Origin: Bradyrhizobium lablabi
GTDB taxonomy: Bacteria; Pseudomonadota; Alphaproteobacteria; Rhizobiales; Xanthobacteraceae
DNA length: 64,000 nucleotides
Assembly (NCBI RefSeq): GCF_900141755.1
Contig: NZ_LT670844.1
Location: 5,676,501-5,740,500, forward strand
Direction of reading: 5' to 3'
Shown: positions 17,214 to 26,375 of the stretch, piece by piece
How the letters are laid out: each line of letters opens with the position of its first letter
Numbering within the stretch: position 1 is the first letter of the stretch
The notes under the pieces: model-generated
Told to the model about the DNA's origin: nothing
Databases searched by the model: none
What the model saw: only the letters and a program-made list of their open reading frames with translations
Position numbers and translations under genes: made by a program

Positions 17214-18176
17214 TCACTCCGGCTCGCGGCGGGCTTGCTCCCTGGCGTCCGATGGCGTCATGCCGAAGCGGCGACGAAATGAGCGGGTGAAATAGGGCAG
17301 ATCGCCAAAGCCGGCCTTGAGTGCAATATCGCCGATGCTGTGACCGGCAAATCGCGGATCGGTAAGCATCCGCCTCGCCTCGAGCAGCCGCCGTTCGATG
17401 ACATATTCGGTGAATGTCGCGCCGTCGCTCTCGAACAGTTTCTGGACGTAACGCGTCGTGACGCCGTGGCGTAGCGCGAGCGCGCCGATCGACAGGTCGT
17501 TGCGGCCGAGAGATCGTCCGATGTCGAGCTTGATGGCGACCAGCCGCGCGGCGCGCAGACCACGACCGCGCGCGACTTCCTCGCCGTCGCTTGTGGCGCC
17601 AATCGCCAGCACCATCAGGTCCTGCAGGTGAGTGGCGAAGGCCTGGCCGAGGCCGGGAGAGTCGAGGCTCAGACTGTCGGTGGATTGTATATAGGAGATG
17701 AGCAGGCGCAACACCTCCGATCGCGGCAATGGCCGGCATGCGATGGCTTCGGGATCGCGGACCATCGACACGAGGGTGCGGCGTGGTGCGCTGATCGTCA
17801 GGTGCCGCGAGGCACCCGGATGGATGCCGCTGCCTTGCTCGGCGTTCGACATCAATACGCCTTCGTGAGAAGCCAGCACGGCTTCGCGGCCGAGCTGGTG
17901 AAACTGCGAACGGCCGGCGCTATTGATAATGAGGACAAGGTTGTCATTGCCGTCAACGACCAGGTTCTTGGTTCGGGTCACTTGATAGCCTGTGCTTGAG
18001 AACGAGCCTAGCGACAAACCCGGCAGCTCCCGCAACGTGGCGGTTTGCGAAAAACCGCCGTCTCCGGCCGGCTCAACCTGCGCCATCACGACATAGCGGC
18101 CGAACACCTCGCGCCAGATCGCGAGACGGTCGCGCTCCGGCAACACGTCGGTGGAAAATCTCAATGGCTGCTGCAT
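17214..18176 (-). CDS. AraC-family transcriptional regulator
   Basis: A 320-residue regulator. The N-terminal ~190 residues resemble the AraC-binding-like domain (FSTDVLPERDRLAIWREVFGRYVV, then VLIINSAGRSQFHQLGRE). The C-terminal HTH pair is complete: LSIGALALRHGVTTRYVQKLFESDGATF and IGDIALKAGFGDLPYFTRSFRRRFGMTPSDAR. Its inducer is unknown. It is divergent from the porin remnant and adhesin across 340 bases that contain a duplicated motif (18293 and 18388), so it might regulate that side or itself. Confidence 0.92.
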   Translation of the reverse strand: MQQPLRFSTDVLPERDRLAIWREVFGRYVVMAQVEPAGDGGFSQTATLRELPGLSLGSFSSTGYQVTRTKNLVVDGNDNLVLIINSAGRSQFHQLGREAVLASHEGVLMSNAEQGSGIHPGASRHLTISAPRRTLVSMVRDPEAIACRPLPRSEVLRLLISYIQSTDSLSLDSPGLGQAFATHLQDLMVLAIGATSDGEEVARGRGLRAARLVAIKLDIGRSLGRNDLSIGALALRHGVTTRYVQKLFESDGATFTEYVIERRLLEARRMLTDPRFAGHSIGDIALKAGFGDLPYFTRSFRRRFGMTPSDAREQARREPE

Positions 18177-18292
18177 GGGAGGTTAGTTTCCCCGGAAATG
18201 TCGTACCCGGTAGTTGCAGTGTTCCGCGTCGGGGTTCGACAAATTCATCCGATTTGCGACGCGCTATCCAGATTGCCTGACAGAAGTGCAAT

Positions 18293-18412
18293 GGACAAAC
18301 GCCCGAAGTTCGCTTCAGGGCAAACCTGGTTCGTTCGGCGACAAGTGTATTCGGCGCGTCGCCGGTGTTGCAGGATTGCATCGCCGCGGACAAACGACCG
18401 AAAATTCGTTTC
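18293..18412. promoter_or_regulatory. Two spaced copies of a GGACAAACG-CCGAA-TTCG motif
   Basis: GGACAAACGCCCGAAGTTCG (from 18293) and GGACAAACGACCGAAAATTC (from 18388) lie 95 bases apart, each followed by GYTTC. A third partial copy, GGAACAAACGCA, follows near 18434. The inner CCGAAnnTTCG is itself an inverted repeat. They lie in the 340-base region between the AraC gene and the porin remnant and look like regulator sites. The rest of this region shows nothing else I can name. Confidence 0.45.
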
Positions 18413-18516
18413 CCTCCAAGCCGCGTTCGCTTCGGAACAAACGCATTTGCCGGGCGCCGGCTATCTCTGCGGCAGGATGACTGTACCCGCCTGATGCCAC
18501 GAGAGAGCAATTGCCA

Positions 18517-18807
18517 ATGCGTGACTTCCATCCAATCCGATCGTATCTACGGAGCCTGCTGCTCGGCGCCCCGCTTGCGGCTCTCGTTGGCGTGGCGGCT
18601 GTGCCGGCCGCAGACCTTACGCCGAAGACCTACGTCAAGGCGCCCCCGGCGCCAAGTCCGGCCTACGACTGGACCGGGTTTTATGCCGGCGTAAATATGG
18701 GCTATGGGGCAGCCTCCGATCCGCTCCATATGTCGTTCAGAAGCGGTCCTGGACCAGGCCGTCAGTTGTTCGGATCCTCGATTCGGTTAAGATTCGGTGA
18801 GGCTTAG
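18517..18807 (+). pseudogene. Outer-membrane beta-barrel porin, N-terminal remnant
   Basis: Starts with a signal peptide (LLLGAPLAALVGVAAVPAADL) and the opening of a rhizobial Omp25/Omp31-type barrel: PKTYVKAPPAPSPAYDWTGFYAGVNMGYG. After this first strand the sequence loses all barrel character (SGPGPGRQLFGSSIRLRFGEA) and stops at residue 97. Full proteins of this kind are usually 200-280 residues. The remaining strands are not found in any frame, because the adhesin gene follows within 76 bases. It is interpreted as a deletion remnant, possibly caused by the event that placed the adhesin here. A short secreted peptide may still be made. Confidence 0.7.
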
Positions 18808-18882
18808 GTGCACGGAGCAAAGATCAGGTTTGGGCGCAGGCTAATTCACACGAGCTTATTTCAAACGACCCCCGGGCGGGCA

Positions 18883-20394
18883 ATGACCATGAATTTGCGG
18901 ATTTCGCGCGTTTCGTTTGTTGTGTTTTGCGGACTCACGGCGGGGCTGCTGGCGGAGCCGCCCGCGGCAAGGGCTGGGTGCAATTCAGGCAACGTTGCCA
19001 ACACCGATTTGCTTTCTAGCGCGAATTGCCAGGCCAATGCGTCCGGCAGCGCTACTGCCGTAGGGCTCGGGGCGACTGCAACCGGGACAAATTCCGCAGC
19101 CTTTGGGAACGGGGCATTCGGGCAAGGGGTCAGTTCGACCGCGATCGGTGTTAACTCCGGACCCACTGGCGCTGTAAACGGGTCTACTGCGGTTGGCGCC
19201 TTCGCTGGAAGTCTTAGCAGTGGAACATACTCAACCGCTATAGGCGCTGGACAAGGTGTGGGTTCTGCCCCGTCAGCCACAGGGAATTTTAGCGTCGCCG
19301 TCGGGGGCGGTGATGGTACTACGATCAACGGCGCTCGAGCCAACGGGAATTTTGCCGCAGCCGTCGGCAGCGGCAGCCAAGCTAGCGGCGACTTCGCATC
19401 GGCGTTTGGTATCAATTCAAATGCTGTTACGGGTGCAACGGCTGTGGGTAACAACGCCAGAGCGACCGGAGGCGCTGGAGGAATCGCCAATGACGCTTCG
19501 GTAGCGGTCGGAGGACAATCGAATGCGACTAACAGCGGTTCGGTCGCAGTCGGCACCATTTCAAATGCGACGGGAGCGTTTTCCACGGCCCTTGGCGCCG
19601 GTAGCACCGCAAACGCCGTGAACTCGATCGCAATAGGCGGCGGCCGCGTCGGTTCTAACGCTCCTGCTTTTGCCGGCGGGGCTAATGGCATAGCAATCGG
19701 CAGCAACGCTAGCGTCACAGCGGCGGGCGCAATTGCGCTCGGCCTTAATTCCGCGTCCACTGGCACCAATGCGATCGCAATCGGAGTCGGCGCAACCGCA
19801 ACCGGGTCTGTCGCGTTGGGAGCCGCGGCGTCCGCAGCGAACGGTGGTGCCGCCATCGGCGATGGCACGGTGGCGACCGGCTCGCTTGCGTCCGCGCTCG
19901 GGCCTAATACATCGGCGACGTTCGCTAATTCCACAGCCATCGGCACCGGTGCAGCGACCACACGAGCCAATCAAATCGTGGTCGGAACCGCGGCTAACAC
20001 TTATACCATGGCGGGCGTCACGTCAGCGGCAAGCCTCGCGGCACAAACGGGGCCGACCAAGGTGTTGACCACCGATGCCTTCGGGAATCTCGCGGCGGCG
20101 AGCTTCGCTCCGCAGGACATTTCAGCTTTGCAATCCAACGTGAGCGTCCTTCAGCAGCAGATGAAGCAGGGGTTCGAAGGCACCGCAATCGCAATCGCAT
20201 TGGGTGGCGCGGCACTGCCATCCGACAAGAGGTTCGCGATCTCCACGAACTGGGGTAATTTCCGCGGACAAAATGCCGTTGGCGTTGCTGCCCAATTCCG
20301 GCTCACCGACTACGCCGTTGCGAATATCGGTGTCGGCGGCGGCTTTGCGCAGGGCGGCATCGGCAGCCGCGCAGGCGTGACGTTCGCCTGGTAA
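18883..20394 (+). CDS. YadA-like trimeric autotransporter adhesin
   Basis: A 503-residue predicted surface adhesin. Residues ~1-30 are a signal peptide ending AARAG. About 330 residues follow of YadA-type head repeats of roughly 14 residues with the pattern S/A-x-A-[IV/F]-G (for example STAIGVNS, STAVGAFAG, SIAIGGG, AIALGLNS, AIAIGVGATATG). A short stalk, SALQSNVSVLQQQMKQGFEG, leads to the ~75-residue membrane anchor (IAIALGGAALPSDKRFAISTNWGNFRG...RAGVTFAW) ending in a C-terminal aromatic as expected. Three chains should form one 12-strand barrel. The stalk is unusually short. Base composition is visibly less GC-rich than the neighbours. The stop overlaps the start of the next gene by one base. 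Confidence 0.88.
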   Translation: MTMNLRISRVSFVVFCGLTAGLLAEPPAARAGCNSGNVANTDLLSSANCQANASGSATAVGLGATATGTNSAAFGNGAFGQGVSSTAIGVNSGPTGAVNGSTAVGAFAGSLSSGTYSTAIGAGQGVGSAPSATGNFSVAVGGGDGTTINGARANGNFAAAVGSGSQASGDFASAFGINSNAVTGATAVGNNARATGGAGGIANDASVAVGGQSNATNSGSVAVGTISNATGAFSTALGAGSTANAVNSIAIGGGRVGSNAPAFAGGANGIAIGSNASVTAAGAIALGLNSASTGTNAIAIGVGATATGSVALGAAASAANGGAAIGDGTVATGSLASALGPNTSATFANSTAIGTGAATTRANQIVVGTAANTYTMAGVTSAASLAAQTGPTKVLTTDAFGNLAAASFAPQDISALQSNVSVLQQQMKQGFEGTAIAIALGGAALPSDKRFAISTNWGNFRGQNAVGVAAQFRLTDYAVANIGVGGGFAQGGIGSRAGVTFAW

Positions 20395-21059
20395 TGATCG
20401 GAACTCGCCCGTCCCTTCAGGCAATCTTGTTGATCGCGTTCATTTGCACGAGCTTCGGCGCGGGACAAGCGCAAACGCCGAAGCCGAAAACTGCGCCGGT
20501 CGAAACGCCGGCGCCCAAGCCAGCCCAGATCGATCGCAATGGCGTCTTGATCCTCATCCGCTCCGCATTGCTGGCGCTCGATCAGGCCAACAAGACCGGA
20601 AATTATACCGTGCTGCGCGATCTCGGCGCGCCCGGCTTTCAGGTCAACACATCAGCGCGTCTTGCCGAAATATTTGCAAAGCAGCGCAACGATAATCTTG
20701 ATCTCTCAGGGGTTGCCGTGATCGATCCGCAGCTCAGTCTGCTGCCGCAGATCGAACCCAACGGGCTGATGCGGATGGTGGGCTTTTTCCCCTCGGTGCC
20801 GTCGCAGGTCAATTTCGAGCTCACCTTCGCGCCGGTGAACGGCCAATGGCGCCTGTTCGGCATTTCCGTCGCCCTCGGGCAAAGCGGGCCGGTCGCGCCG
20901 GAGCCGCCGCCACCTCCTGCCTCGAAGCAAGCGCCTGCTGCGAAGCAAACCCCCACGCCTGCTGCCAGGCAACCCAATGTGGCCGCACCGCTTCCGAAGC
21001 AGATCAGCCCTGCGGCTCCGCCCAAGCAACCGGCCACGCAGGACGGGCAGGAAAAATAA
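20394..21059 (+). CDS. Secreted protein with proline-rich tail, coupled to the adhesin
   Basis: A 221-residue protein starting on the last base of the adhesin stop (TAATG), so translation is probably coupled. Residues 1-26 are a signal peptide (ILLIAFICTSFGAGQAQ). A Pro/Lys-rich linker follows, then a ~120-residue folded domain (NGVLILIRSALLALDQANKTGNYTVLRDLGAPGF... VNFELTFAPVNGQWRLFGISVAL) that reads like an NTF2/cystatin-like alpha+beta fold. The last 50 residues are low complexity (PPPPPASKQAPAAKQTPTP). No specific family recognised. An accessory role in adhesin export or anchoring is suggested by the coupling only. Confidence 0.75.
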   Translation: MIGTRPSLQAILLIAFICTSFGAGQAQTPKPKTAPVETPAPKPAQIDRNGVLILIRSALLALDQANKTGNYTVLRDLGAPGFQVNTSARLAEIFAKQRNDNLDLSGVAVIDPQLSLLPQIEPNGLMRMVGFFPSVPSQVNFELTFAPVNGQWRLFGISVALGQSGPVAPEPPPPPASKQAPAAKQTPTPAARQPNVAAPLPKQISPAAPPKQPATQDGQEK

Positions 21060-21137
21060 CCTCGCGGCTGCGTGCGCCAGCGTAAGTGGCAATTCCAGGC
21101 GGCACGCTCAGACTCCCGCGACGGGAGAGCGAAAGCA

Positions 21138-22517
21138 TCAGGCCTGCGCCGCGACGCGGTTATAATCGCCGGCGCCGGCGGGGGTGATCGGCAATCCGCC
21201 GTCGGCATATTCGTTCAGCTTGTTGCGCAAGGTGCGGATCGAGATGCCGAGGATGTTGGCGGCATGGGTGCGATTGCCGAGGCAATGTTTTAGGGTCTCC
21301 AGGATCAGGTCGCGCTCGACATCCGCAACCGTGCGGCCGACCAAAGCGCGCGTCACCTGCTCGGCGGCAAACGTCGCATGCGCCACCGCCGGCACGGTTT
21401 TTGGCGCGTCGAGGCGGTCGCCGTCCGGGGTCAGGATGGCGTCGACGCCGATCTCGTCGCCCTGCGCCATCAACACCGAACGATGGATGGTGTTTTCCAG
21501 TTCGCGGACGTTGCCGGGCCAACGGTTCGACGTCAGCACCCGCCGCGCATCGGCCGAGATCGGCCGCAACGGTACGCCATTGGCGTCGGCATATTTCTTG
21601 GCAAAATGCTGCGCCAGTTCGAGGATGTCCGCGGGGCGATCGCGCAAGGGCGGGATCTTGAGGTTCACGACATTGAGCCGGAACAGCAGATCCTCGCGGA
21701 ACGTGCCTTCGCGCACGGCATCCGCGAGGTTGCGGTTCGAGGTGGCGATGATACGAATATCGACCGGAACTGGCCTGGTGCCGCCGACCCGGTCGATCAC
21801 GCGCTCCTGGATCGCGCGCAGCAATTTGGATTGCAGCCGCACGTCCATCTCGGAGATTTCGTCGAGCAAGAGCGTGCCGCCGGTGGCTTCCTCGAATTTC
21901 CCGATGCGGCGCGCGACCGCGCCGGTGAACGCGCCCTTCTCGTGGCCGAACAGTTCGGATTCCAGGAGGTGCTCGGGGATCGCCGCGCAATTGATGCTGA
22001 TAAAGGGCTTTTTGGCGCGGTTGGAGCGGGTGTGGACATAGCGCGCCAGCACTTCCTTGCCGGTGCCGGACTCGCCGGTGATCATGACGGAGGCGTCGGA
22101 GCCCGCGATCTGCTGCGCCAGTTTTATCACTTTCGCCATCGCGTCGTCGCGATAGACGAGGTCGCGGGAATCGTTGGCGACGGCGGCGAGCACGGCGGCG
22201 ATCAATTCCGGATCGGGCGGCAGCGGGATGTATTCCTTGGCGCCGGCGTGGATCGCGGCAACCGCGGCGCGGGCGTCGTTGGAAATGCCGCAGGCGACGA
22301 TCGGCACGTGGATGTGTTCGGCCTCCAGCCGCATCACCAGGTCGCGGATGTCGAGGAAGACATCGACCAGCAAGAGGTCGGCGCCCTTGCCGCCGCGCAA
22401 CACCCGCATCGCCTGTTCATGGTCCTCCGCATGTGTCACGGAAGCGCCGTTGTCCATCGCGATCTTGGTGGCTGTCGTAAGCTGGCCCTTTAGTGTGCCA
22501 ACGATGAGAAGCCGCAT
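21138..22517 (-). CDS. flbD: Sigma-54-dependent flagellar regulator FlbD
   Basis: A 459-residue NtrC-family activator. Receiver-like domain (1-~115) starts MRLLIVGTLKGQLTTATKIA and keeps D52 in LLLVDVF but lacks the usual pair of acidic residues after the first strand, as in other FlbD proteins. The AAA+ domain has GESGTGKE (Walker A), ELFGHEKGAFTGA (GAFTGA loop for sigma-54 contact), TLLLDEISEM (Walker B) and RIIATSNRNL. The Fis-type HTH is at the end (CLGNRTHAANILGISIRTLRNKL). ATG 22517 is chosen as AGGAG lies 6 bases upstream; another ATG is directly before it. It is the last gene of fliF-G-H-N-flbD. In related genomes flhA often follows; here the adhesin pair lies next. Confidence 0.95.
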   Translation of the reverse strand: MRLLIVGTLKGQLTTATKIAMDNGASVTHAEDHEQAMRVLRGGKGADLLLVDVFLDIRDLVMRLEAEHIHVPIVACGISNDARAAVAAIHAGAKEYIPLPPDPELIAAVLAAVANDSRDLVYRDDAMAKVIKLAQQIAGSDASVMITGESGTGKEVLARYVHTRSNRAKKPFISINCAAIPEHLLESELFGHEKGAFTGAVARRIGKFEEATGGTLLLDEISEMDVRLQSKLLRAIQERVIDRVGGTRPVPVDIRIIATSNRNLADAVREGTFREDLLFRLNVVNLKIPPLRDRPADILELAQHFAKKYADANGVPLRPISADARRVLTSNRWPGNVRELENTIHRSVLMAQGDEIGVDAILTPDGDRLDAPKTVPAVAHATFAAEQVTRALVGRTVADVERDLILETLKHCLGNRTHAANILGISIRTLRNKLNEYADGGLPITPAGAGDYNRVAAQA

Positions 22518-22571
22518 CATAATCTCCTGTTCGTCTGTTCGCGCCGTCATGCGCGGTATCGCCTAAAAGGT

Positions 22572-22922
22572 TTAGCTGCGTTCCGCCTTGATGATTTCCG
22601 TCATGGTCACGCCAAGCTTGTCTTCGACCAGAACCACTTCGCCGCGCGCGACCAGACGGTTGTTGACGTAGATGTCGATGGCTTCGCCGACGCGGCGGTC
22701 GAGTTCGAGCACGGTGCCGGGACCGAGCTTAAGCAATTCGCCGACGTCCATCTTCGAGCGGCCGAGCACGGCGGAGACCTGCACCGGCACGTCGAACACG
22801 GCCTCGAGGTCGGCGGCAACCCGCGAGGCCTGTTCGTTGTCGTGATAGGCCACGTCATCGATCGGCGGCACCTCGGTGGAGTTGAGATCCGGAAGCGGGA
22901 CCTGTGCGTCGGTGTCACTCAT
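22572..22922 (-). CDS. fliN: Flagellar motor switch protein FliN
   Basis: Part of the cytoplasmic C-ring that sets the rotation direction and docks export components. At 116 residues it has an acidic N-terminal tail of about 30 residues and the SpoA domain: DVPVQVSAVLGRSKMDVGELLKLGPGTVLELDRRVGEAIDIYVNNRLVARGE is seen in order, with the usual GEVVLVEDKLGVTMTEI end. It lies 42 bases downstream of fliH and 54 bases upstream of flbD in the same direction. Confidence 0.95.
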   Translation of the reverse strand: MSDTDAQVPLPDLNSTEVPPIDDVAYHDNEQASRVAADLEAVFDVPVQVSAVLGRSKMDVGELLKLGPGTVLELDRRVGEAIDIYVNNRLVARGEVVLVEDKLGVTMTEIIKAERS

Positions 22923-22964
22923 GGTTCAGCCCTCATTTCAGTCCGCATTTCAGTCCTCCCGGCC

Positions 22965-23591
22965 TCAAGTCGTGGCCTGGTTGCGGGACGCGATGTAGCG
23001 TCCGACAAGTTCGTCGATCTTGGTCTCGATCGCGGTGCGCTCCAGCACGACGCCGCCATCGGCCCATTCGATCCTGCAATCGCCGGTGTCGATCTGCGGC
23101 TCGGCCAGGATCACGAGACGGCCCTCGAAGCCGCTTTGTTTCGCCAGTTTTTCGATCCGCTCGCGCGCCGCCTCGTAGAGAGAGTCGTTGATCCGGACCA
23201 CCAGATGCGGCGTCGAGACCAAATGCGAGAAGCAATCGCTCACTAGCGCTGTGATCTCGCCGAGCGGCTCGCCGGCAATCAGTGCGCTGCATAGCTTGCG
23301 CGCCACTGCGACCGCGACGTCGACCGCCTCGGTCTCCATCCTGATTTCGATGCCGGAAAAGCGCGTCGCGATGCCCTTGATGGCGATGCCGATCTCCTCG
23401 AGCGCCAGCGCCGCGCGGCGGTCGCTTTCCGCCCGTGCCTCGCGTTGGCCGGCATCGAAGCCTTCGCGATAGGCGCGGGCCTCGGCGGCGGCGAGCTTCT
23501 GGGCGATCTCGGCAGGAGTAGCCGGCCGCTCGCGCGTCTTGTCCGGCGCGGAGAAGTCGGTGTCGAACAAAAATTTTGCCGGTGCGCCCAT
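22965..23591 (-). CDS. fliH: Flagellar assembly protein FliH
   Basis: Regulator of the flagellar export ATPase FliI; 208 residues. The N-terminal part reads [16 protein letters not shown], followed by an alanine/glutamate-rich helix (EIAQKLAAAEARAYREGFDAGQREARAESDRRAALALEEI), typical of the FliH/YscL coiled coil, and a C-terminal domain (VAVARKLCSALIAGEPLGEITALVSDCFSHL...). The start is at ATG 23591, which shares its A with the fliG stop (TGATG); an in-frame TTG one codon earlier is less likely. Conservation in FliH is low, so assignment rests on both pattern and the position between fliG and fliN. Confidence 0.88.
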   Translation of the reverse strand: MGAPAKFLFDTDFSAPDKTRERPATPAEIAQKLAAAEARAYREGFDAGQREARAESDRRAALALEEIGIAIKGIATRFSGIEIRMETEAVDVAVAVARKLCSALIAGEPLGEITALVSDCFSHLVSTPHLVVRINDSLYEAARERIEKLAKQSGFEGRLVILAEPQIDTGDCRIEWADGGVVLERTAIETKIDELVGRYIASRNQATT

Positions 23592-24673
23592 CAATACACC
23601 AATTCGTCGTCGGCGCGGTTCTTGGTCAGCATGATCTCGCCCTTGGCCGCCAGATCCTTGGCGAGGTTGACCAACAGCGCCTGCGCCTCGTCGACGTCGC
23701 GCAATCGCACCGGTCCAAGCGCCGCCATGTCGTCGAGCAGCATCTTGCCGGCGCGGGACGACATGTTGCCGAGGAAGAAGCCGCGGACTTCCTCGTTGGC
23801 GCTCTTGAGCGCGACGCCGAGCTTGTCCTTGTCGACGTGGCGCATCAGGGTCTGGGCGGAACCAGAGTCGAGCTTGACAAGGTCGTCGAAGGTGAACATC
23901 AGCGCCTTGATGCGTTCGGCGGACTCGCGGTTTTCCTCTTCCAGCGAGGTGATGAAGCGGGTTTCGGTCTGGCGGTCGAAGTTGTTGAAGATTTCCGCCA
24001 TCACCTCGTGGGCGTCGCGGCGGCGGGTCTGCGACAGGTTCGACATGAATTCGGTGCGCAGCGTCTGTTCGACGCGCTCGATCACTTCCTTCTGCACCGC
24101 TTCCATCTTCAGCATGCGGCCGACCACGTCGAGCGCCATGTCCTCGGGCAGGATCGCGAGCACGCGGGCGGCGTGCTCCGGCTTCAGCTTCGACAGCACT
24201 ACCGCGATGGTCTGCGGATATTCATTCTTGAGATAGTTGGCGAGCACCTCTTCCTGGACGTTGGAGAGTTTCTCCCACATGTTGCGCCCGGCGGGGCCGC
24301 GAATTTCGTCCATGATGCCGTTGACGCGCTCGGGCGGCAAATAGAGCTGCAACAGCCGCTCGGTGCCGTCGAAGGTTCCCATCAGCGCGCCGGAAGCCGA
24401 CATCCGCGAGACGAATTCGAGCAAAAGGTCTTCCACCACGTCGGCCTCGACGGTGCCGAGCGTCGACATCACGAGCGATAGCTCGCGCACTTCATCATCG
24501 TCGAGCAGCGACCAGACCTTGCCGCCATATTGCTCGCCGAGTGCGAGCATCAGCACCGCGGCGCGTTTCGGGCCGCTCAGCGGCTGGGCTTTCGGGCGAC
24601 CGCTCTGACGGGCCGCCAGCGAGGAGATGACGCTGGTGATATCGTTGACGTTGGTGGTTTGCGGTACGTTCAT
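23591..24673 (-). CDS. fliG: Flagellar motor switch protein FliG
   Basis: C-ring protein that transmits torque from the stator; 360 residues. Recognisable in order: [17 protein letters not shown] (N-terminal domain that binds FliF), [66 protein letters not shown] (middle domain with the EHPQ-like motif), and the C-terminal torque helix region [25 protein letters not shown] with charged residues kept. The ATG at 24673 follows the fliF stop by 6 bases; translation overlaps fliH by one base. Confidence 0.97.
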   Translation of the reverse strand: MNVPQTTNVNDITSVISSLAARQSGRPKAQPLSGPKRAAVLMLALGEQYGGKVWSLLDDDEVRELSLVMSTLGTVEADVVEDLLLEFVSRMSASGALMGTFDGTERLLQLYLPPERVNGIMDEIRGPAGRNMWEKLSNVQEEVLANYLKNEYPQTIAVVLSKLKPEHAARVLAILPEDMALDVVGRMLKMEAVQKEVIERVEQTLRTEFMSNLSQTRRRDAHEVMAEIFNNFDRQTETRFITSLEEENRESAERIKALMFTFDDLVKLDSGSAQTLMRHVDKDKLGVALKSANEEVRGFFLGNMSSRAGKMLLDDMAALGPVRLRDVDEAQALLVNLAKDLAAKGEIMLTKNRADDELVY

Positions 24674-24679
24674 GTCAGA

Positions 24680-26305
24680 TCACGTGGCCGTTTCGGTGAG
24701 CCATTGACGAACAATATTGGCGGTTTCATTGGGGTTTCGTTCGGCCAGTTCACCGACCCGATGCACCGACTGGGCATGGACCTGGCCCTGGATCTGGGCG
24801 ACGTCGATCATTTGCGCGGTGGCGTTGGTGGAGGGAACGAGATTCTGGCCGCCCCCTTGCGCGCTGCCATCGGTCAGCGCCGCCATCGCGCCGTCGCCGG
24901 TCAGGGCGGCGACCTCCTCGGAGGCGAGGATGCGCTTGACCAGCGGCCGGATCACCATGAACATCACCACCAGGCTGAGCATCATCATGACGCCGAGCTC
25001 GATGACGTACATCACGTCGTCCTTGGTGAACTGCAGCATGCCGAGCAGGCCGGTCGCTTCGGCGACCGGGGGAACCATCGGCGCCTCGGCGAATTTGAGG
25101 TTGACGACCTCGACCTGGTCGCCGCGCTTCTGATCGAAGCCGATGGCCGAGCGCACCAGCGCCGCGATGCGGTCGAGCTGTTCCTTGCTGCGCTCCTGGT
25201 AGACCATCTCGCCCTTGTCGTTCTTGGTGTAGCTGCCGTCGACCAGCACCGCGACCGAGAGACGGTTGACCCGTCCGGCCTCGGTCACTTCGGTCTTGGT
25301 GGTGCGGGAGATCTCGTAATTGTTGGTCTCTTCGGTCTTCTTGCTCTGGTCGCGCGCCGGTATCGCATTGTTGCCGTTTTGATTGCCCGGCAATTCGTTG
25401 TTGACGGTGACCTGGCCGTTGCTGTCGGTGGTCGCCGCGGATTCTTCCTTGGTCTGGGTCGAGCGCAGCACGCGGCCTTCGGGATCGAACTTGTCCGAGG
25501 TCTGGGTGATCTTGTTGTAGTCGAAGTCGGCCGAGATCTGGACGCGGGCGCGCCCCGCGCCGACCACCGAGGACACGATCGCCTCGACCTGGTTGCGCAT
25601 CCGCTTCTCGAAGCCCGCCCTTCGCTCGTCGGCCACCGCGTTGTCGCCATCGGTGCCGGTCCCGGCGCCGTCGGCAAGCAATTGGCCGGCCTCGTCGACG
25701 ATCGACACCCGCTGCGGCTTCAAGCCGTTGACGGCGGAGGCGACCAGATGGCGGATCGCCCGGATCTGCTGCGGTTCCAGCGCGCCGCGGACGCGCAGCA
25801 CGATCGAGGCCGATGGCTCGGGGGTTTCGCGCGAGAACAGCGGCCGCTCCGGCAGCACCAGATGGACCCGGGCCGCCTGGACCCGGTCGATGGCGTGGAT
25901 GGTGCGGGCGAGTTCGCCCTCGAGCGCGCGCAAATGATTGATGTTCTGGACGAAACTCGTGGTGCCGAGCGCGTCGGATTTGTCGAAGATCTCGTAGCCG
26001 ACGCCGCCGCCCTTGGGCAGGCCGCCCTCGGCGAGCTTCATGCGCAGCCGCGTCACCTTGTCCTTCGGCACCATGATCACGGCGCCGTCGTTGCGCAGCT
26101 CGAAGGGGATCGCCTGGCGTTCTAGGTCCTTGATGATGGCCGAGGAATCCTCGACGCTTAAGTCGGTGAACAGCGTCGTCAGCTGCGGGGTGGTGACGCG
26201 CATGATGACAAAGCCGAAGAAGGCGATCAGCGCGGTTGTCACCGCGACCATCGCCATCAAGCGCGAAGCACCGAGGCCCCTTAGGAAAGCTACCAGACCC
26301 TGCAC
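24680..26305 (-). CDS. fliF: Flagellar MS-ring protein FliF
   Basis: Forms the inner-membrane MS ring on which the rod and C-ring assemble; 541 residues, as expected. Transmembrane helices at about 17-38 (LMAMVAVTTALIAFFGFVIMRV) and about 435-458 (VIELGVMMMLSLVVMFMVIRPLV) bracket the periplasmic ring-building domains, with LFTDLSVEDSSAIIKDLE, IPFELRNDGAVIMVPKDKV, and RVQAARVHLVLPERPLFSRE clearly FliF-like. The cytoplasmic tail ends in a FliG-binding segment (NIVRQWLTE). First gene of fliF-fliG-fliH-fliN-flbD. A candidate CtrA-like site lies ~70 bases upstream. A 531-residue frame on the other strand is a shadow. Confidence 0.97.
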   Translation of the reverse strand: MQGLVAFLRGLGASRLMAMVAVTTALIAFFGFVIMRVTTPQLTTLFTDLSVEDSSAIIKDLERQAIPFELRNDGAVIMVPKDKVTRLRMKLAEGGLPKGGGVGYEIFDKSDALGTTSFVQNINHLRALEGELARTIHAIDRVQAARVHLVLPERPLFSRETPEPSASIVLRVRGALEPQQIRAIRHLVASAVNGLKPQRVSIVDEAGQLLADGAGTGTDGDNAVADERRAGFEKRMRNQVEAIVSSVVGAGRARVQISADFDYNKITQTSDKFDPEGRVLRSTQTKEESAATTDSNGQVTVNNELPGNQNGNNAIPARDQSKKTEETNNYEISRTTKTEVTEAGRVNRLSVAVLVDGSYTKNDKGEMVYQERSKEQLDRIAALVRSAIGFDQKRGDQVEVVNLKFAEAPMVPPVAEATGLLGMLQFTKDDVMYVIELGVMMMLSLVVMFMVIRPLVKRILASEEVAALTGDGAMAALTDGSAQGGGQNLVPSTNATAQMIDVAQIQGQVHAQSVHRVGELAERNPNETANIVRQWLTETAT

Positions 26306-26375
26306 CGACTGCCCCCGAGATTCGGCGCCAAGAGCCGACTGGGCAATTATTGCCTATGGGATGGTTTCGATATGG

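Noticed and set aside
18883..20394. Phage tail fibre or collagen-like reading of the repeat protein
   Set aside because: The ~14-residue S/A-x-A-I-G repeats, signal peptide and C-terminal anchor ending in Trp fit YadA-type autotransporters; no phage genes are nearby.
24530..26125. 531-codon open frame on the plus strand
   Set aside because: Antisense shadow of fliF, with repetitive HH/DD composition and no motif.
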